From Lewinellaceae bacterium (lineage in GTDB: Bacteria > Bacteroidota > Bacteroidia > Chitinophagales > Saprospiraceae), in assembly GCA_020636405.1 (NCBI GenBank), contig JACJXW010000004.1, forward strand, positions 3,646,001 to 3,710,000: a DNA stretch of 64,000 nucleotides, given 5' to 3'. Positions 42,701 through 50,724 of the stretch are shown piece after piece. Every line of letters starts with the position of its first letter. The stretch's first letter is position 1. The position numbers and the translations under genes were made by a program. Below the pieces are notes generated by a model. That model ran no database searches. It saw nothing but the letters and a program-made list of their open reading frames with translations, and was not told the origin of the DNA.

Positions 42701-45477
42701 GTGATTGTAACGAAGCAAATGAAATTACAGCACAGTTAACCGTAATGGCAGAAGGTGCAGGTGGAAACGGTTTCCTCGTCCTTATCGACGGCAACTTGGT
42801 GCAAACGCTGCCTTTTGCCTACGACCCATCAGGTACCACCACTCTGGATATCCCGATAACGGGTACTGGAGAGGAACGCCTGATCGAAGTCCAGGATGTT
42901 GACAGTACGAGTTGTTCGGCTGCCTTTGCGGTCAATACGCCCCTTTGCGGGCCCGTTTGCGAGATCCAGGATCTTACAGTGGGCAGTGGGCGGCCAGGCA
43001 AACACCTGGTTGAGGTGCTGGATTTTGAGTTTTCTCCGGCTTACCTCGAAACCGTCGTCGGCGACACTATCGAGTTCGTCTGGAAAGGAGCCATTGCACA
43101 TACTTCTACCTCCGATGCCACTTCAGGCCCCAATAGCTGGAACAGTGGTTTGCTGGGGTTTGGAGGGCGCTATCAGGTCGTCATTTCCGAGGCGGGCCTG
43201 CATCCTTATTACTGTATTCCCCACGGAGGGCCGGGCGGTATAGGTATGTCCGGGGTTATAGATGCAGTAGAACCCTGTGACAACGGCAATGCCCTGGTTG
43301 TAGTGGCCTTTTCCACTACAAATGGAAGCAATAACGGATATAACCTGTTTCTCGATGGCGAGTACCTGGCGGGCCCCATAGCTTACAATAATGAAGTCGG
43401 GTACAATTCTACTCTGGCGGCCATCCCCGGTGATAGCGCTCAGCATGTAATAACCGTACAGGACGTGGACGTCAGTTATTGCGCAGCCAGTACGACTTTT
43501 AATGCTCCGAAGTGTGAAGTGTTGTGTGAAATCGCGAACCTGGCTGCCGTCACCGGGCCCGAGGTTATCCATACGGTTCACGTTGAAGACTTTCAGTTCA
43601 ATCCAAAGGAAATCGATGTAAGAGTAGGGGAACGTGTTCATTTTGTTTGGACGGGGCAGATACCCCACACCACAACCTCTGATGCCATTACAGGGCCGGA
43701 TAGTTGGAACAGCGGCCTAATGGGGCAAGGAGGCAGCTACGAACTGATTATCACTAATCCGGGCCTGCATCCTTATTACTGTATCCCCCACGGAGGCCCT
43801 GGTGGGATCGGAATGTCCGGGCTCATTCGCGCTGCTCCGGCTTGTGAGAATGATTCTGTTACCATTGCCGTTTCTTTTGACATCAGCAGCGGCAGCAACA
43901 TGGGGTTCAACCTGTTTGTAGATGGGCAGGAGGCTCCCGACAGCCCCTTCGGCTATGGACAGCCTACCGGTTACAACCAGGAATTCATAACAATACCTGG
44001 AGATGGCGCCATCCACCTCATCACGGTACAAGACCTGGAAACCGAATTTTGTGCAGCAACTGCCCAGGTAGTTGTTCCGGATTGTTCCGCCGGTTGTGCC
44101 ATAAATGGATTGTCGGTTTCTTTCCCTGTGTCGGGACGCCACCTGATAGAAGTTCTGGATTTTGCATTCGAACCCCGGGAATTAACGGTCACCGCCGGAG
44201 ATACCGTCGAATTTTTCTGGACGGGCGCTATTCCGCATACCACTACTTCCGATGCCACCAGCGGCATTGATACCTGGGATAGCGGTTTGTTGGGGCAAGG
44301 CGCCAATTTTGAAGTCGTTATTCATGATCCCGGCCTTCATCCCTTTTATTGTATTCCACATGGAGCTCCGGGTGGCGTCGGTATGGCGGGGCTCATTACA
44401 GCCCTACCGGCCTGCGAGGGAGATTCCGTATTGGCGAGTATTGCTTTCCCGGCAATGGGTGAAGGTAGCGCATTCCAGCTGCTGCTTGACGGAGAAGAGA
44501 TCGGGCGCTATCCCTATCAGCCTGGTGGCGCAAATAACCTTGAAGTACTCCTCTACGGCGATGGGCAGATACACGAAATAAGTGTTCGGGATGAGAACGA
44601 TCCAAATTGTGGGGATACACTTTCTATTGAAGTTCCGTTGTGTACGGAACCCTGTTTGCTTCAGGGGACGGTAATACAGGCTGGCGCCTGTGATGATAAT
44701 ATGGAGGTGCCTTTTGAACTCACCATTTCCGCGCATAACGCCGAGAGCGAAGGGTTTCAGATCCTGATTGACGGGGCAGTCTATCCCGGTGGGCCATTTC
44801 CATACAATCCCAATGGCCTGACTGTAGCCGCTATTAGCCTCCCAGGAGACGGCGCCGTGCACCAATTGCGGGTTGAAGAAGCAGGTAACCCTGATTGTTC
44901 CTTATCCTTTGAACTGATACTGCCCAATTGCCTGGAACCTTGTGCAGGCCTTATCCCGGCCTTCCGCACGGAAGTAGGCGGGCAGGGGAACCTGCTGGTG
45001 CAGTTCACCGATCAAACAGCCGGAACGGTTCACCAGTGGCTTTGGGGTTTCGGAGATGGAGCAACCTCAAATGTCCAGAACCCATTTCATACGTATGATC
45101 AGCCTGGCACCTATACGGTTTGCCTGCTCGTTCAGGATACCCTTTTGGGGTGTAATCAAGTGTCTTGTCAACAGTTGCAGGTTGGTGTTACCGGAACAAA
45201 AGAAGTACGTAACAAGATCTTACCTCTTGCCATTTTCCCCAACCCTGCCGGCAAAAATAGCCGCCAGTGGAAGGTAGCTGGCATTGTCTCTTCCGATTAT
45301 TCCAGCCTTATCCATTACGTAGCTTATGACACCAGAGGGGAAAGAGTGGCAGAGGGATGGGCCCGGGGCAAGGAAATAATGGAAATACCGCTTGATGCTC
45401 CCCTGCCAACAGGGGTATATATTATTGAGCTACACGCTCCGACGAGAAGCTATGCCGGAAAAATAGTTGTGCAGTAA
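39796..45477 (+). CDS. Giant secreted protein with six cupredoxin domains, Ig-like repeats, two PKD domains and a T9SS sorting domain
   Basis: An extracellular protein of 1893 residues. After a signal peptide (1-22) there is a PKD domain (about 25-105, WLWDFEDGTTSNLQSPTHTF). Six plastocyanin-like domains follow near residues 199-300, 482-588, 765-872, 1052-1157, 1245-1349 and 1432-1537. Each keeps every type-1 copper ligand: a His in the (A/P)HT(S/T)TSD or GHSTTSD motif, and Cys, His and Met in YYCIPHG-P-G-GM(S/A)G (FYC in the last). Between them lie 11 Ig-like repeats of 75-95 residues with a DG-----PF-Y core, a PGDG--H strand and a closing PDC. A second PKD domain (about 1714-1795, WLWGFGDGATSNVQNPFHTY) and a T9SS sorting domain end the protein. 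The metal-binding adaptor gene downstream fits a copper role. Function (copper storage, buffering or extracellular electron transfer) is inference. Confidence 0.93.
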   Translation: MRTPVLLLSLLLLLLASAKLNAQTCQAAFSFGETSLTVDFTDGSTSDPGDPITSWLWDFEDGTTSNLQSPTHTFPTVDKYEVCLTITTQSGCTSQLCARIDICVLEVSVSLDSCTAGNGIPLVITVNDLLNTAEDVDISIDGVLLPGSPFLITTAQPVTVLDTISGDGLSHTITVQSGEVGTCNTSYTFQAPDCASDCFLSGLSVTVANGVTHTVQVGDNFFSPQNLTITVGDGVEFQWVGDGHSTTSDATTGPDSWNSGVIGFGSVYTVNISNPGAHRYYCIPHGGPNGQGMSGMIVANCPPSGQFSYQISFNTTVDGPAGYRIILDGVEVSGSPFAYNGAGPQSNMLSIAGDGALHSIEIQDIADPTCILSRTFSAPDCGVAPGCSISVAASLAGGCSPTSQVPVELSVNAVNGGASGFDVYVDGNLVSGGPFAYNPAAAAVVTVDVPGDGLSHTLEVRDIDTPGCNSSAAIITPDCSMPCLISNLSLSTGNSIVHTVLVEDFAFNPKHLTITSGDIVQWEWVGSVAHTSTSDFTSGPDSWNSGLLGQGATYQSPVLSAGVHPYYCIPHGAPGGVGMSGTVTVKANCTGGMVAVAVSFTEQSGGFNGFEVLVDGTLAGSFAYDATGNNTISVLVPGDGQSHAILVRDADNPDCVNEATLITPDCNASTCQLGLSAQEVGGCNASNEVPVQLTITDTGGGISGFEVLLDGLVAGSYTYSGSGTTAVNVNVAGDGQMHNLEVRDIEDTTCTAATSLTTANCALGCSINGLELATAASGSPITHLVEVRDFEFVPALLEAAVGDIVRFEWTGVIAHTSTSDATAGPDSWNSGLLGQGGLFEVVITTEGEHPYYCIPHGGPGGVGMAGMIIASPPCNSGNVAVNVSFNAVGGSPGGFNLVADGEPLPGNPFAYSPTGSNAVTVNLPGDGQQHILLVQDSGDSGCNAGQSILLPDCGQRPPCSISLGATIASDCNEANEITAQLTVMAEGAGGNGFLVLIDGNLVQTLPFAYDPSGTTTLDIPITGTGEERLIEVQDVDSTSCSAAFAVNTPLCGPVCEIQDLTVGSGRPGKHLVEVLDFEFSPAYLETVVGDTIEFVWKGAIAHTSTSDATSGPNSWNSGLLGFGGRYQVVISEAGLHPYYCIPHGGPGGIGMSGVIDAVEPCDNGNALVVVAFSTTNGSNNGYNLFLDGEYLAGPIAYNNEVGYNSTLAAIPGDSAQHVITVQDVDVSYCAASTTFNAPKCEVLCEIANLAAVTGPEVIHTVHVEDFQFNPKEIDVRVGERVHFVWTGQIPHTTTSDAITGPDSWNSGLMGQGGSYELIITNPGLHPYYCIPHGGPGGIGMSGLIRAAPACENDSVTIAVSFDISSGSNMGFNLFVDGQEAPDSPFGYGQPTGYNQEFITIPGDGAIHLITVQDLETEFCAATAQVVVPDCSAGCAINGLSVSFPVSGRHLIEVLDFAFEPRELTVTAGDTVEFFWTGAIPHTTTSDATSGIDTWDSGLLGQGANFEVVIHDPGLHPFYCIPHGAPGGVGMAGLITALPACEGDSVLASIAFPAMGEGSAFQLLLDGEEIGRYPYQPGGANNLEVLLYGDGQIHEISVRDENDPNCGDTLSIEVPLCTEPCLLQGTVIQAGACDDNMEVPFELTISAHNAESEGFQILIDGAVYPGGPFPYNPNGLTVAAISLPGDGAVHQLRVEEAGNPDCSLSFELILPNCLEPCAGLIPAFRTEVGGQGNLLVQFTDQTAGTVHQWLWGFGDGATSNVQNPFHTYDQPGTYTVCLLVQDTLLGCNQVSCQQLQVGVTGTKEVRNKILPLAIFPNPAGKNSRQWKVAGIVSSDYSSLIHYVAYDTRGERVAEGWARGKEIMEIPLDAPLPTGVYIIELHAPTRSYAGKIVVQ

Positions 45478-45488
45478 CTGCCAGAATC

Positions 45489-45510
45489 ACTGGTTCGGGG
45501 CCGGTTTTTT
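45489..45510 (+). terminator. Intrinsic terminator after the cupredoxin gene
   Basis: A short stem, ACTGG (45489-45493) with CCGGT (45501-45505), is followed directly by TTTTTT, 12 nt after the stop codon. It suggests that the downstream adaptor gene has its own promoter. Confidence 0.55.
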
Positions 45511-45529
45511 CCCATTGAGCAACTCTTAA

Positions 45530-45560
45530 TTGGATGCGCTGGAACAGTAGGTTAATTTTA
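45530..45560 (+). promoter_or_regulatory. Putative promoter of the RND adaptor gene
   Basis: TTG (45530-45532), a 20-bp spacer and TAATTTTA (45553-45560) match TTG / TAnnTTTG except for the last base. The box ends 24 nt before the ATG at 45585, consistent with that start. Confidence 0.42.
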
Positions 45561-45584
45561 CTTTCATCAACTTACTGTTGGCTC

Positions 45585-46892
45585 ATGAAGAGGATACTTT
45601 ACATAACAGTTGCCTTGATTCTTGGCGTGATAGCCGGTATCCGATTTGGAAATACCGGCCATCCTCAGGATGATTCCCCTTTAGTCAGTTTTACCAACTG
45701 TAGCGCGGAGGGAGCGGAACAATTTTTCACCTGTGGGATGCACCAGCAAGTTCGGCTAGGACAACCCGGACGATGCCCGGCATGTGGGATGCGTTTGGTG
45801 GAAAACCGGCTCCTTCCGCACCAAAACCCCGATCTGGTCAGCCTTTCAAATGGAGAGCTGTTACTGGCAAATGTACGCACACAAAAGGCCGTCCCGACGA
45901 TAGCGGCAAGAAGTAAGATCCTCCTGAACGGCAGGGTTGTTCCAGATGAAAGCCGGGTATTCGAACAGGTATCCTACCTTCCCGGCCGAATCGAAAAGTT
46001 GTATGTGGACAAGGCCGGAATGTTCATCCGAAAGGGCCAGCCTATCGCTTCGGTCTATTCCAAAGAACTCGTTTCAGTAATAGAAGCTTTCGCTTTCAAC
46101 CAGAACACAGAATCGATCATCCGTGCGGCCCGCAATAACCTCGCAAGCTGGAATCTGGATGTATCTGTACTGCGGCAATTTGACTTAAAAGGGGATTACC
46201 GCCGGCCAGTGGATATTTATGCGGATTTCAGTGGAACGGTCCTGAGAAAAAAAGTAAGTGAAGGGGCGGCCCTGGCTAACCTGCATATGGGGCAACCCAC
46301 AGTCCTGTATGAAGTGGCGGACCTAAGCAGGGTATGGGTTGTCCTGGATGCCTATGAAGAAGACCTTCCCTGGATAAAAGAAGGCCTACCGGCGGAATTT
46401 ACTACAGCTGCCCATCCTGGAAAGTGTTTTAGGGCGGTGGTGAATTTTATCGCCCCGTCCGTCGACCCAATATCCCGAACCATAGCTATCCGCCTGGACG
46501 TGGACAACAAGGAGGGGCTGTTGAAACCGGATATGTTTGTAAATGCCTGTATTATGGGCAGTCCTAAAGAGGCGGAAAGCGGTAATGAAGTGGTGATCCC
46601 GAAAACGGCAGTTCTCTGGACAGGCCTGCGCTCAGTTGTCTACGTTCGCGACCCTGCGTATGACGTTCCTGCATTTCGTTGCCGGGAGGTTGTGCTTTCG
46701 GACAGCCCGGCAGGTGAACACTACCTGATCATGGAAGGGCTGGAGGCAGGAGAGGAAATAGTAATAAACGGAGCCCTGGCACTAGATGCCGAAGCTCAGT
46801 TATCCGGAAAAAGAAGTATGATGAACCTGAAGCCGCAACCAATGGCAGGTTCGTTTGCAGGAAGAAAAGTATATAAGGAAAAAAACAAGTAG
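45585..46892 (+). CDS. RND efflux periplasmic adaptor (CusB-like) with heavy-metal-binding domain
   Basis: A membrane-fusion protein of 435 residues. The start at 45585 gives an N-terminal anchor (MKRILYITVALILGVIAGI). A heavy-metal-binding domain follows at about residues 46-75 (FFTCGMHQQVRLGQPGRCPACGMRL), with paired CGM motifs as in CusB-like proteins of Bacteroidota. Next come the beta-barrel/lipoyl hairpin region (RVFEQVSYLPGRIEKLYVDKAGMFIRKGQPIASVYSKELV), the helical hairpin, and a C-terminal membrane-proximal domain (VVIPKTAVLWTGLRSVVYVR, GLEAGEEIVINGALALDAE). The partner CusA-type pump and CusC-type channel are not found downstream, where maeB is convergent. The preceding multi-cupredoxin gene suggests copper (or silver) as the metal; this is contextual. 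Confidence 0.9.
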   Translation: MKRILYITVALILGVIAGIRFGNTGHPQDDSPLVSFTNCSAEGAEQFFTCGMHQQVRLGQPGRCPACGMRLVENRLLPHQNPDLVSLSNGELLLANVRTQKAVPTIAARSKILLNGRVVPDESRVFEQVSYLPGRIEKLYVDKAGMFIRKGQPIASVYSKELVSVIEAFAFNQNTESIIRAARNNLASWNLDVSVLRQFDLKGDYRRPVDIYADFSGTVLRKKVSEGAALANLHMGQPTVLYEVADLSRVWVVLDAYEEDLPWIKEGLPAEFTTAAHPGKCFRAVVNFIAPSVDPISRTIAIRLDVDNKEGLLKPDMFVNACIMGSPKEAESGNEVVIPKTAVLWTGLRSVVYVRDPAYDVPAFRCREVVLSDSPAGEHYLIMEGLEAGEEIVINGALALDAEAQLSGKRSMMNLKPQPMAGSFAGRKVYKEKNK

Positions 46893-46919
46893 ATGCGCTT
46901 TAGTAGGTAAGCGTTTTTG

Positions 46920-46955
46920 GAAGGCCGGGAATCTTTTTTCCCGGCCTTCACTTTT
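46920..46955. terminator. Bidirectional intrinsic terminator between adaptor gene and maeB
   Basis: GAAGGCCGGGA (46920-46930) pairs perfectly with TCCCGGCCTTC (46939-46949); ACTTTTC follows on the plus strand and CCAAAAACG precedes the stem, giving a T-run on the minus strand. It separates two convergent genes. Confidence 0.85.
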
Positions 46956-46973
46956 CGGCAAATGGTTGGTTTC

Positions 46974-49292
46974 TTATTGTCCGTTAACAGGTTGCAGATT
47001 TTCCTTTTGCACTGGTTCTTCTACCTGTTGCGCATCTACACTTGCGATAGCCGTCATGTTGATGATCATATTCACCTCTACGCCGCGGGCCAGTAAATGG
47101 ATCGGCTTTTTCAATCCGATCAGGATCGGCCCGATGTAGTGGGCTTTGATCAGCTTGCGCACCAGTTTCAGGCTGGCGTTGCCGGCGTCCAGATTGGGGA
47201 AGATCAACAGGTTGGGCCGTTTGGAAATATTGGCGAAGGGGAAGTTCTCCTTCAGGAAATTGAGGTCCAAAGCAGCATCGGCCTGCATGGGCCCATCGAT
47301 CATCAGGGAAGGCCTTTGCTGGCGGGCCAGTTCAACGGCCTTGGCTACTTTTTCGGATTCTGGCACGAGCACGGAGCCGAAGTTGGAGAAGGATAACATG
47401 GCAATGCTGGGCTCCAACTGCAGCCGTTCCAACTGGTCGGCGGCCATGAGGGCGATCTCCGCCAGGTCCTCGGCAGTGGGGTTAACATTTACAGCGCAGT
47501 CTGCGAAGAAATACAACCGGTGGTTGTGCTCCAGCATGTACATACCGGCAATCAACCTTCCCCCCTCTCTCGGGCCGATCACCTGGGCTGCAGGGGTCAA
47601 TACCTCGGGATAGCTGACCCCGATTCCAGCTACCATCCCGTCTGCATGCCCCTGTTGGACCATCATGGCGCCAAAGTAGAAATAATCACGCATGGCAAGG
47701 CTGGCACGAGACAACGTAACGCCCTTGCGCTGGGACTGCTTATAATAAGCATCAGTATACTGATCGCGGTACGGCCACCTTTTGGGTTCAATGATCTCGA
47801 TGCCTTCCGGGTCGTGGTTGAGCTCTTCGAACAAAGCGAGCACCTCGTCCTTGCTCTTTGCCAGGAGAATGGGCTGGGCGATTCCCTCTCGTACGATCTC
47901 GCTGGCCGCCCAAATGATCTTCGGATCGTTGCCTTCCGGGAAAACGATCCTCTTGGGTGCCTTGCGCGCCTGTATGTAGATCTTGCGCATCACATCCCTT
48001 GACCAATCGATCTTATCCCGAAGTTGCTCGCGGTACACTTCCATGTCAATCGGGTTGCGGGCGACGCCGGACTGGACTGCGGCCTCGGCGACTGCCGAAG
48101 CGGTCCATACCAGAACCCGGGAGTCAAAAGGTTTGGGAATGATGTAATCCGGCCCGAATTTGAGGTTGGGGTCCCCGTAGGCCCGCTTAACGGCCTCCGG
48201 TACTTCTTCCTTTGCCAGGTTGGCAAGAGAATAGGCAGCTGCCAGTTTCATCTCCTCGTTGATGGCAGTAGCTTCTACATCCAATGCACCTCTGAAGATA
48301 AAGGGGAAACCCAGGACGTTGTTCACCTGGTTGGGATAATCGCTGCGCCCGGTAGCTACTATGGCATCCGGGCAGGCTTCCCGGGCGTCCGGGAATGTTA
48401 TTTCCGGGTCTGGATTGGCCATTGCGAAAATGATGGGCTTAGGCGCCATGGAGGCAGCCATTTCTTTGGTAAGTAGCCCTTTTAAGGATAGGCCGCAGAA
48501 GATATCTGCGCCGCGGACAGCGTCCGCAAGAGTACGAGCCTCCGTTTCCCGGAAGAATGCGTCTTTGTAATGGTTATCGCCTTCATCCCCCCGGCCTTTC
48601 CAGAGTACCCCCCGGCTATCGGTCATCAGGATATTCTCCGGTTTGATGCCCAGCCTGATATAGAAATTGGCACAGGCGATCCCCGCCGCTCCTGCACCAG
48701 AAAACACGGCCTTCACTTTATCAATATCTTTTTCCACTAGCTCAAGGGCATTCATCAGTGCCGCTCCGGAAATGATGGCGGTACCGTGCTGGTCATCGTG
48801 AAAAACAGGGATATCGAGACGCTTCTTGAGTTCTTCTTCTATGCGAAAACACTCCGGGGCTTTAATGTCTTCCAGGTTGATCCCGCCGAAGGTAGGAGAC
48901 AGATACTGCACCGTTTTGATGATCTCTTCCGGGTCTTCCGTATCCAGTTCTATATCGAATACATCGATATCGGCAAAACGCTTGAACAACACTCCTTTTC
49001 CTTCCATTACCGGCTTTCCGGCCAAGGCGCCGATATTGCCCAGGCCAAGGACCGCCGTACCATTGGAAATTACCGCTACCAGATTGCCTTTAGCGGTATA
49101 TAAACGCGCCTTGGCCGGGTCGGCTTGAATAGCCCGGCAGGGTTCAGCGACACCGGGCGTATAAGCCAGAGAGAGGTCATTTTGCGTGACACAGGGTTTG
49201 GTGGACACTACCTCAATCTTGCCCCGGCGGTCCCTTTCGTGATATTGAAGGGCCGCCTTGTTGAGAGCTTCCATTTTTTTATCTGATTTCAT
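46974..49292 (-). CDS. maeB: NADP-dependent malic enzyme fused to a phosphotransacetylase-like domain
   Basis: Decarboxylates malate to pyruvate with NADP reduction, linking the TCA cycle to anabolism. The N-terminal malic enzyme part (about 1-430) shows LSLAYTPGVAEPCRAIQADP, YTAKGNLVAVISNGTAVLGLGNIG, DDQHGTAIISGAALMNAL, a Rossmann motif FSGAGAAGIACANF and FAMANPDPEI. The C-terminal part (about 445-765) resembles phosphotransacetylase (IVFPEGNDPKIIWAA, LSFSNFGSV, PNLDAGNASLKLV) and in known MaeB enzymes acts as an acetyl-CoA-sensing regulatory domain. The start is the ATG at 49292 (MKSDKKMEALNK); another ATG at 49274 is possible. It is a monocistronic housekeeping gene, divergent from the cytochrome operon. 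Confidence 0.96.
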   Translation of the reverse strand: MKSDKKMEALNKAALQYHERDRRGKIEVVSTKPCVTQNDLSLAYTPGVAEPCRAIQADPAKARLYTAKGNLVAVISNGTAVLGLGNIGALAGKPVMEGKGVLFKRFADIDVFDIELDTEDPEEIIKTVQYLSPTFGGINLEDIKAPECFRIEEELKKRLDIPVFHDDQHGTAIISGAALMNALELVEKDIDKVKAVFSGAGAAGIACANFYIRLGIKPENILMTDSRGVLWKGRGDEGDNHYKDAFFRETEARTLADAVRGADIFCGLSLKGLLTKEMAASMAPKPIIFAMANPDPEITFPDAREACPDAIVATGRSDYPNQVNNVLGFPFIFRGALDVEATAINEEMKLAAAYSLANLAKEEVPEAVKRAYGDPNLKFGPDYIIPKPFDSRVLVWTASAVAEAAVQSGVARNPIDMEVYREQLRDKIDWSRDVMRKIYIQARKAPKRIVFPEGNDPKIIWAASEIVREGIAQPILLAKSKDEVLALFEELNHDPEGIEIIEPKRWPYRDQYTDAYYKQSQRKGVTLSRASLAMRDYFYFGAMMVQQGHADGMVAGIGVSYPEVLTPAAQVIGPREGGRLIAGMYMLEHNHRLYFFADCAVNVNPTAEDLAEIALMAADQLERLQLEPSIAMLSFSNFGSVLVPESEKVAKAVELARQQRPSLMIDGPMQADAALDLNFLKENFPFANISKRPNLLIFPNLDAGNASLKLVRKLIKAHYIGPILIGLKKPIHLLARGVEVNMIINMTAIASVDAQQVEEPVQKENLQPVNGQ

Positions 49293-49331
49293 AAGGAAGA
49301 GCTTGGTTTTAAGCAATATTATTTAGTAGTG

Positions 49332-49362
49332 CAAAGTTTCCATACGAGGTGATACGAAACAA
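49332..49362 (-). promoter_or_regulatory. Putative maeB promoter
   Basis: On the minus strand, TTG (49362-49360), a 20-bp spacer and AAACTTTG (49339-49332) match TTG / TAnnTTTG with one mismatch. The box ends 39 nt before the ATG at 49292. Confidence 0.45.
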
Positions 49363-49439
49363 GGACAAAAGTCACCTCCCTGCAAATACCAAGAAGATGC
49401 CCATTCAGCAGGCGAAAATTCCCGTTCGGCAAATCAAAA

Positions 49440-49470
49440 TTGCCCGCTAAGCCTTTACCACTTACTTTTG
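49440..49470 (+). promoter_or_regulatory. Promoter of the haem-protein/YceI operon
   Basis: TTG (49440-49442), a 20-bp spacer and TACTTTTG (49463-49470) are a full match to the Bacteroidota consensus. The -7 box ends 22 nt before the ATG at 49493. Confidence 0.75.
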
Positions 49471-49492
49471 ACCACATAATTGATGAAGGTTT

Positions 49493-50275
49493 ATGGAGAT
49501 TAGAAAGCATTGGTTGCCACTATTGATATTCGGAGGGGGTTTAATGTTGAGCATTTTTTCCTGCCAGCACGAGCCCATTACTATTGAAGGCGGCGATAAC
49601 AACCCCATCGACACTACTGGCAATAACCCTATCGATACCACAGGCAATAACCCGACAGATACTACCATGCATGGTACTCCCTGCGACCCGGATGTGGTAT
49701 ACTTTGAATTGGAAGTATTGCCTATTCTCCGCTCCAATTGTGCGAAGAGCGGCTGCCACGACGAGAATTCCGCCCAAAACGGTGTAATCCTGGTTTCTTA
49801 CGAATCCGTAATGGCCACCGCTGAGATCACCCCCTTTAACCTGGGCGACAGCGAACTCTATGATGTCATTACTGAAACGGACCCCGACAAACGCATGCCC
49901 CAAACGCCGAACCCGGCACTGACTTCTGCACAGATCAATCTCATTGCAGCCTGGATACTACAGGGTGCGAAGAATGAGGTATGCGACCCGGGAGCCGGCG
50001 AATGCAATACGGAAAATGTCAGTTACTCTGCAGACATCAGGCCCATTTTGGATGCCAACTGCCTGGGGTGCCACCAAGGAGCTACGCCATACGGAGGCTT
50101 TTCATTGGAAACCTACAATGATGTAGTGGCCAAGGTGAATAGCGGGCGCTTTTACGGCGCGGTTGCATGGGAACAAGGTTTCGTTCCAATGCCCTTCGGC
50201 GCCAGCATGCCGCTGCCCGACTGTAGCCTTGACAAGATCAAGGCCTGGATTGACGCCGGCACTCCAAACAATTGA
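49493..50275 (+). CDS. Lipoprotein with two c-type haem motifs (CX4CH and CXXCH)
   Basis: A 260-residue lipoprotein with a signal ending MLSIFSC (Cys at about residue 24). A spacer of NNPIDTTG repeats (about 36-58) links it to two homologous cytochrome-like halves. The first has CAKSGCH at about residues 83-89, a four-residue spacing between the cysteines rather than two, followed by DENSAQNGVIL and MPQTPNPALTSAQINLIAAWI. The second has a normal CLGCH at about 190-194, then GGFSLETYNDV and MPFGASMPLPDCSLDKIKAWIDAG. Such modules occur in Bacteroidota and Planctomycete membrane-anchored c-type proteins. Whether the CX4CH site binds haem is uncertain. It is first in an operon with four more genes of similar envelope type. 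Confidence 0.85.
   Translation: MEIRKHWLPLLIFGGGLMLSIFSCQHEPITIEGGDNNPIDTTGNNPIDTTGNNPTDTTMHGTPCDPDVVYFELEVLPILRSNCAKSGCHDENSAQNGVILVSYESVMATAEITPFNLGDSELYDVITETDPDKRMPQTPNPALTSAQINLIAAWILQGAKNEVCDPGAGECNTENVSYSADIRPILDANCLGCHQGATPYGGFSLETYNDVVAKVNSGRFYGAVAWEQGFVPMPFGASMPLPDCSLDKIKAWIDAGTPNN
49598..49666 (+). repeat. 24-bp tandem repeat encoding an NNPIDTTG linker
   Basis: Units at 49598-49621 and 49622-49645 plus a partial unit at 49646-49666 encode NNPIDTTG, NNPIDTTG and NNPTDTT. The copies differ mainly at third codon positions, so protein-level selection, not recent slippage, keeps them alike. It is the flexible spacer after the lipid anchor. Confidence 0.75.
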
Positions 50276-50325
50276 AAAAAAAGAACAAGAGAACAAGACC
50301 CAACGACGCATACCTACATTAGCTT

Positions 50326-50691
50326 ATGAAAAAGACAATTTGTGTATTAGCAATCTCATTCGCATTGGGAGCATCCGGTTGTTATTATGACGTTGAAGAA
50401 GAGCTCTACCCGGAGATCGAATGTGATACTCAAAACGCGACGTTTTCCGGCGCAGTCCAGCCTGTTCTTTCCCAGAATTGCCTCGTTTGCCACAGCGCTG
50501 CCGTCAACACGGCGGGAATAACACTGGAAGGATACAACAACCTGAAAGTACATGTCGACAGTGGCAGGTTCCTGGGTGCCATCAAACACCAGGCAGGCTT
50601 TTCTCCGATGCCCCAGGGTGGGCCTCAACTTCCTGAATGTGATATACTCAAAATTGAACAGTGGATCTCCGATGGGGCACCCAATAACTGA
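50326..50691 (+). CDS. Small lipoprotein with one CXXCH haem motif
   Basis: A 121-residue lipoprotein (signal MKKTICVLAISFALGASGC) with a single CLVCH motif at about residues 52-56. The rest (GAVQPVLSQNCLVCHSAA, ITLEGYNNLKVHVDSGRFLGAIKHQAGFSPMP, LPECDILKIEQWISDGAPNN) closely matches the second half of the preceding gene, showing that the two arose by duplication. It lies 50 bp downstream in the same operon. Likely an outer- or inner-membrane anchored electron-transfer protein; the partner is unknown. Confidence 0.85.
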   Translation: MKKTICVLAISFALGASGCYYDVEEELYPEIECDTQNATFSGAVQPVLSQNCLVCHSAAVNTAGITLEGYNNLKVHVDSGRFLGAIKHQAGFSPMPQGGPQLPECDILKIEQWISDGAPNN

Positions 50692-50724
50692 CCACTCAGA
50701 TTAAAAAATTAAAACAAGGCTGTT

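Noticed and set aside
42829..44142. Several minus-strand open frames opposite the cupredoxin repeats
   Set aside because: They recur with the repeats themselves and show no domain or start signals.
39796..45477. Multicopper oxidase or copper nitrite reductase
   Set aside because: Each domain has only a type-1 site; the HXH motifs needed for type-2/3 copper are absent and domains are separated by Ig-like spacers.
49293..49316. Upstream TTG start for maeB
   Set aside because: The ATG at 49292 gives the usual N-terminus, and the extra eight residues are not expected in the family.
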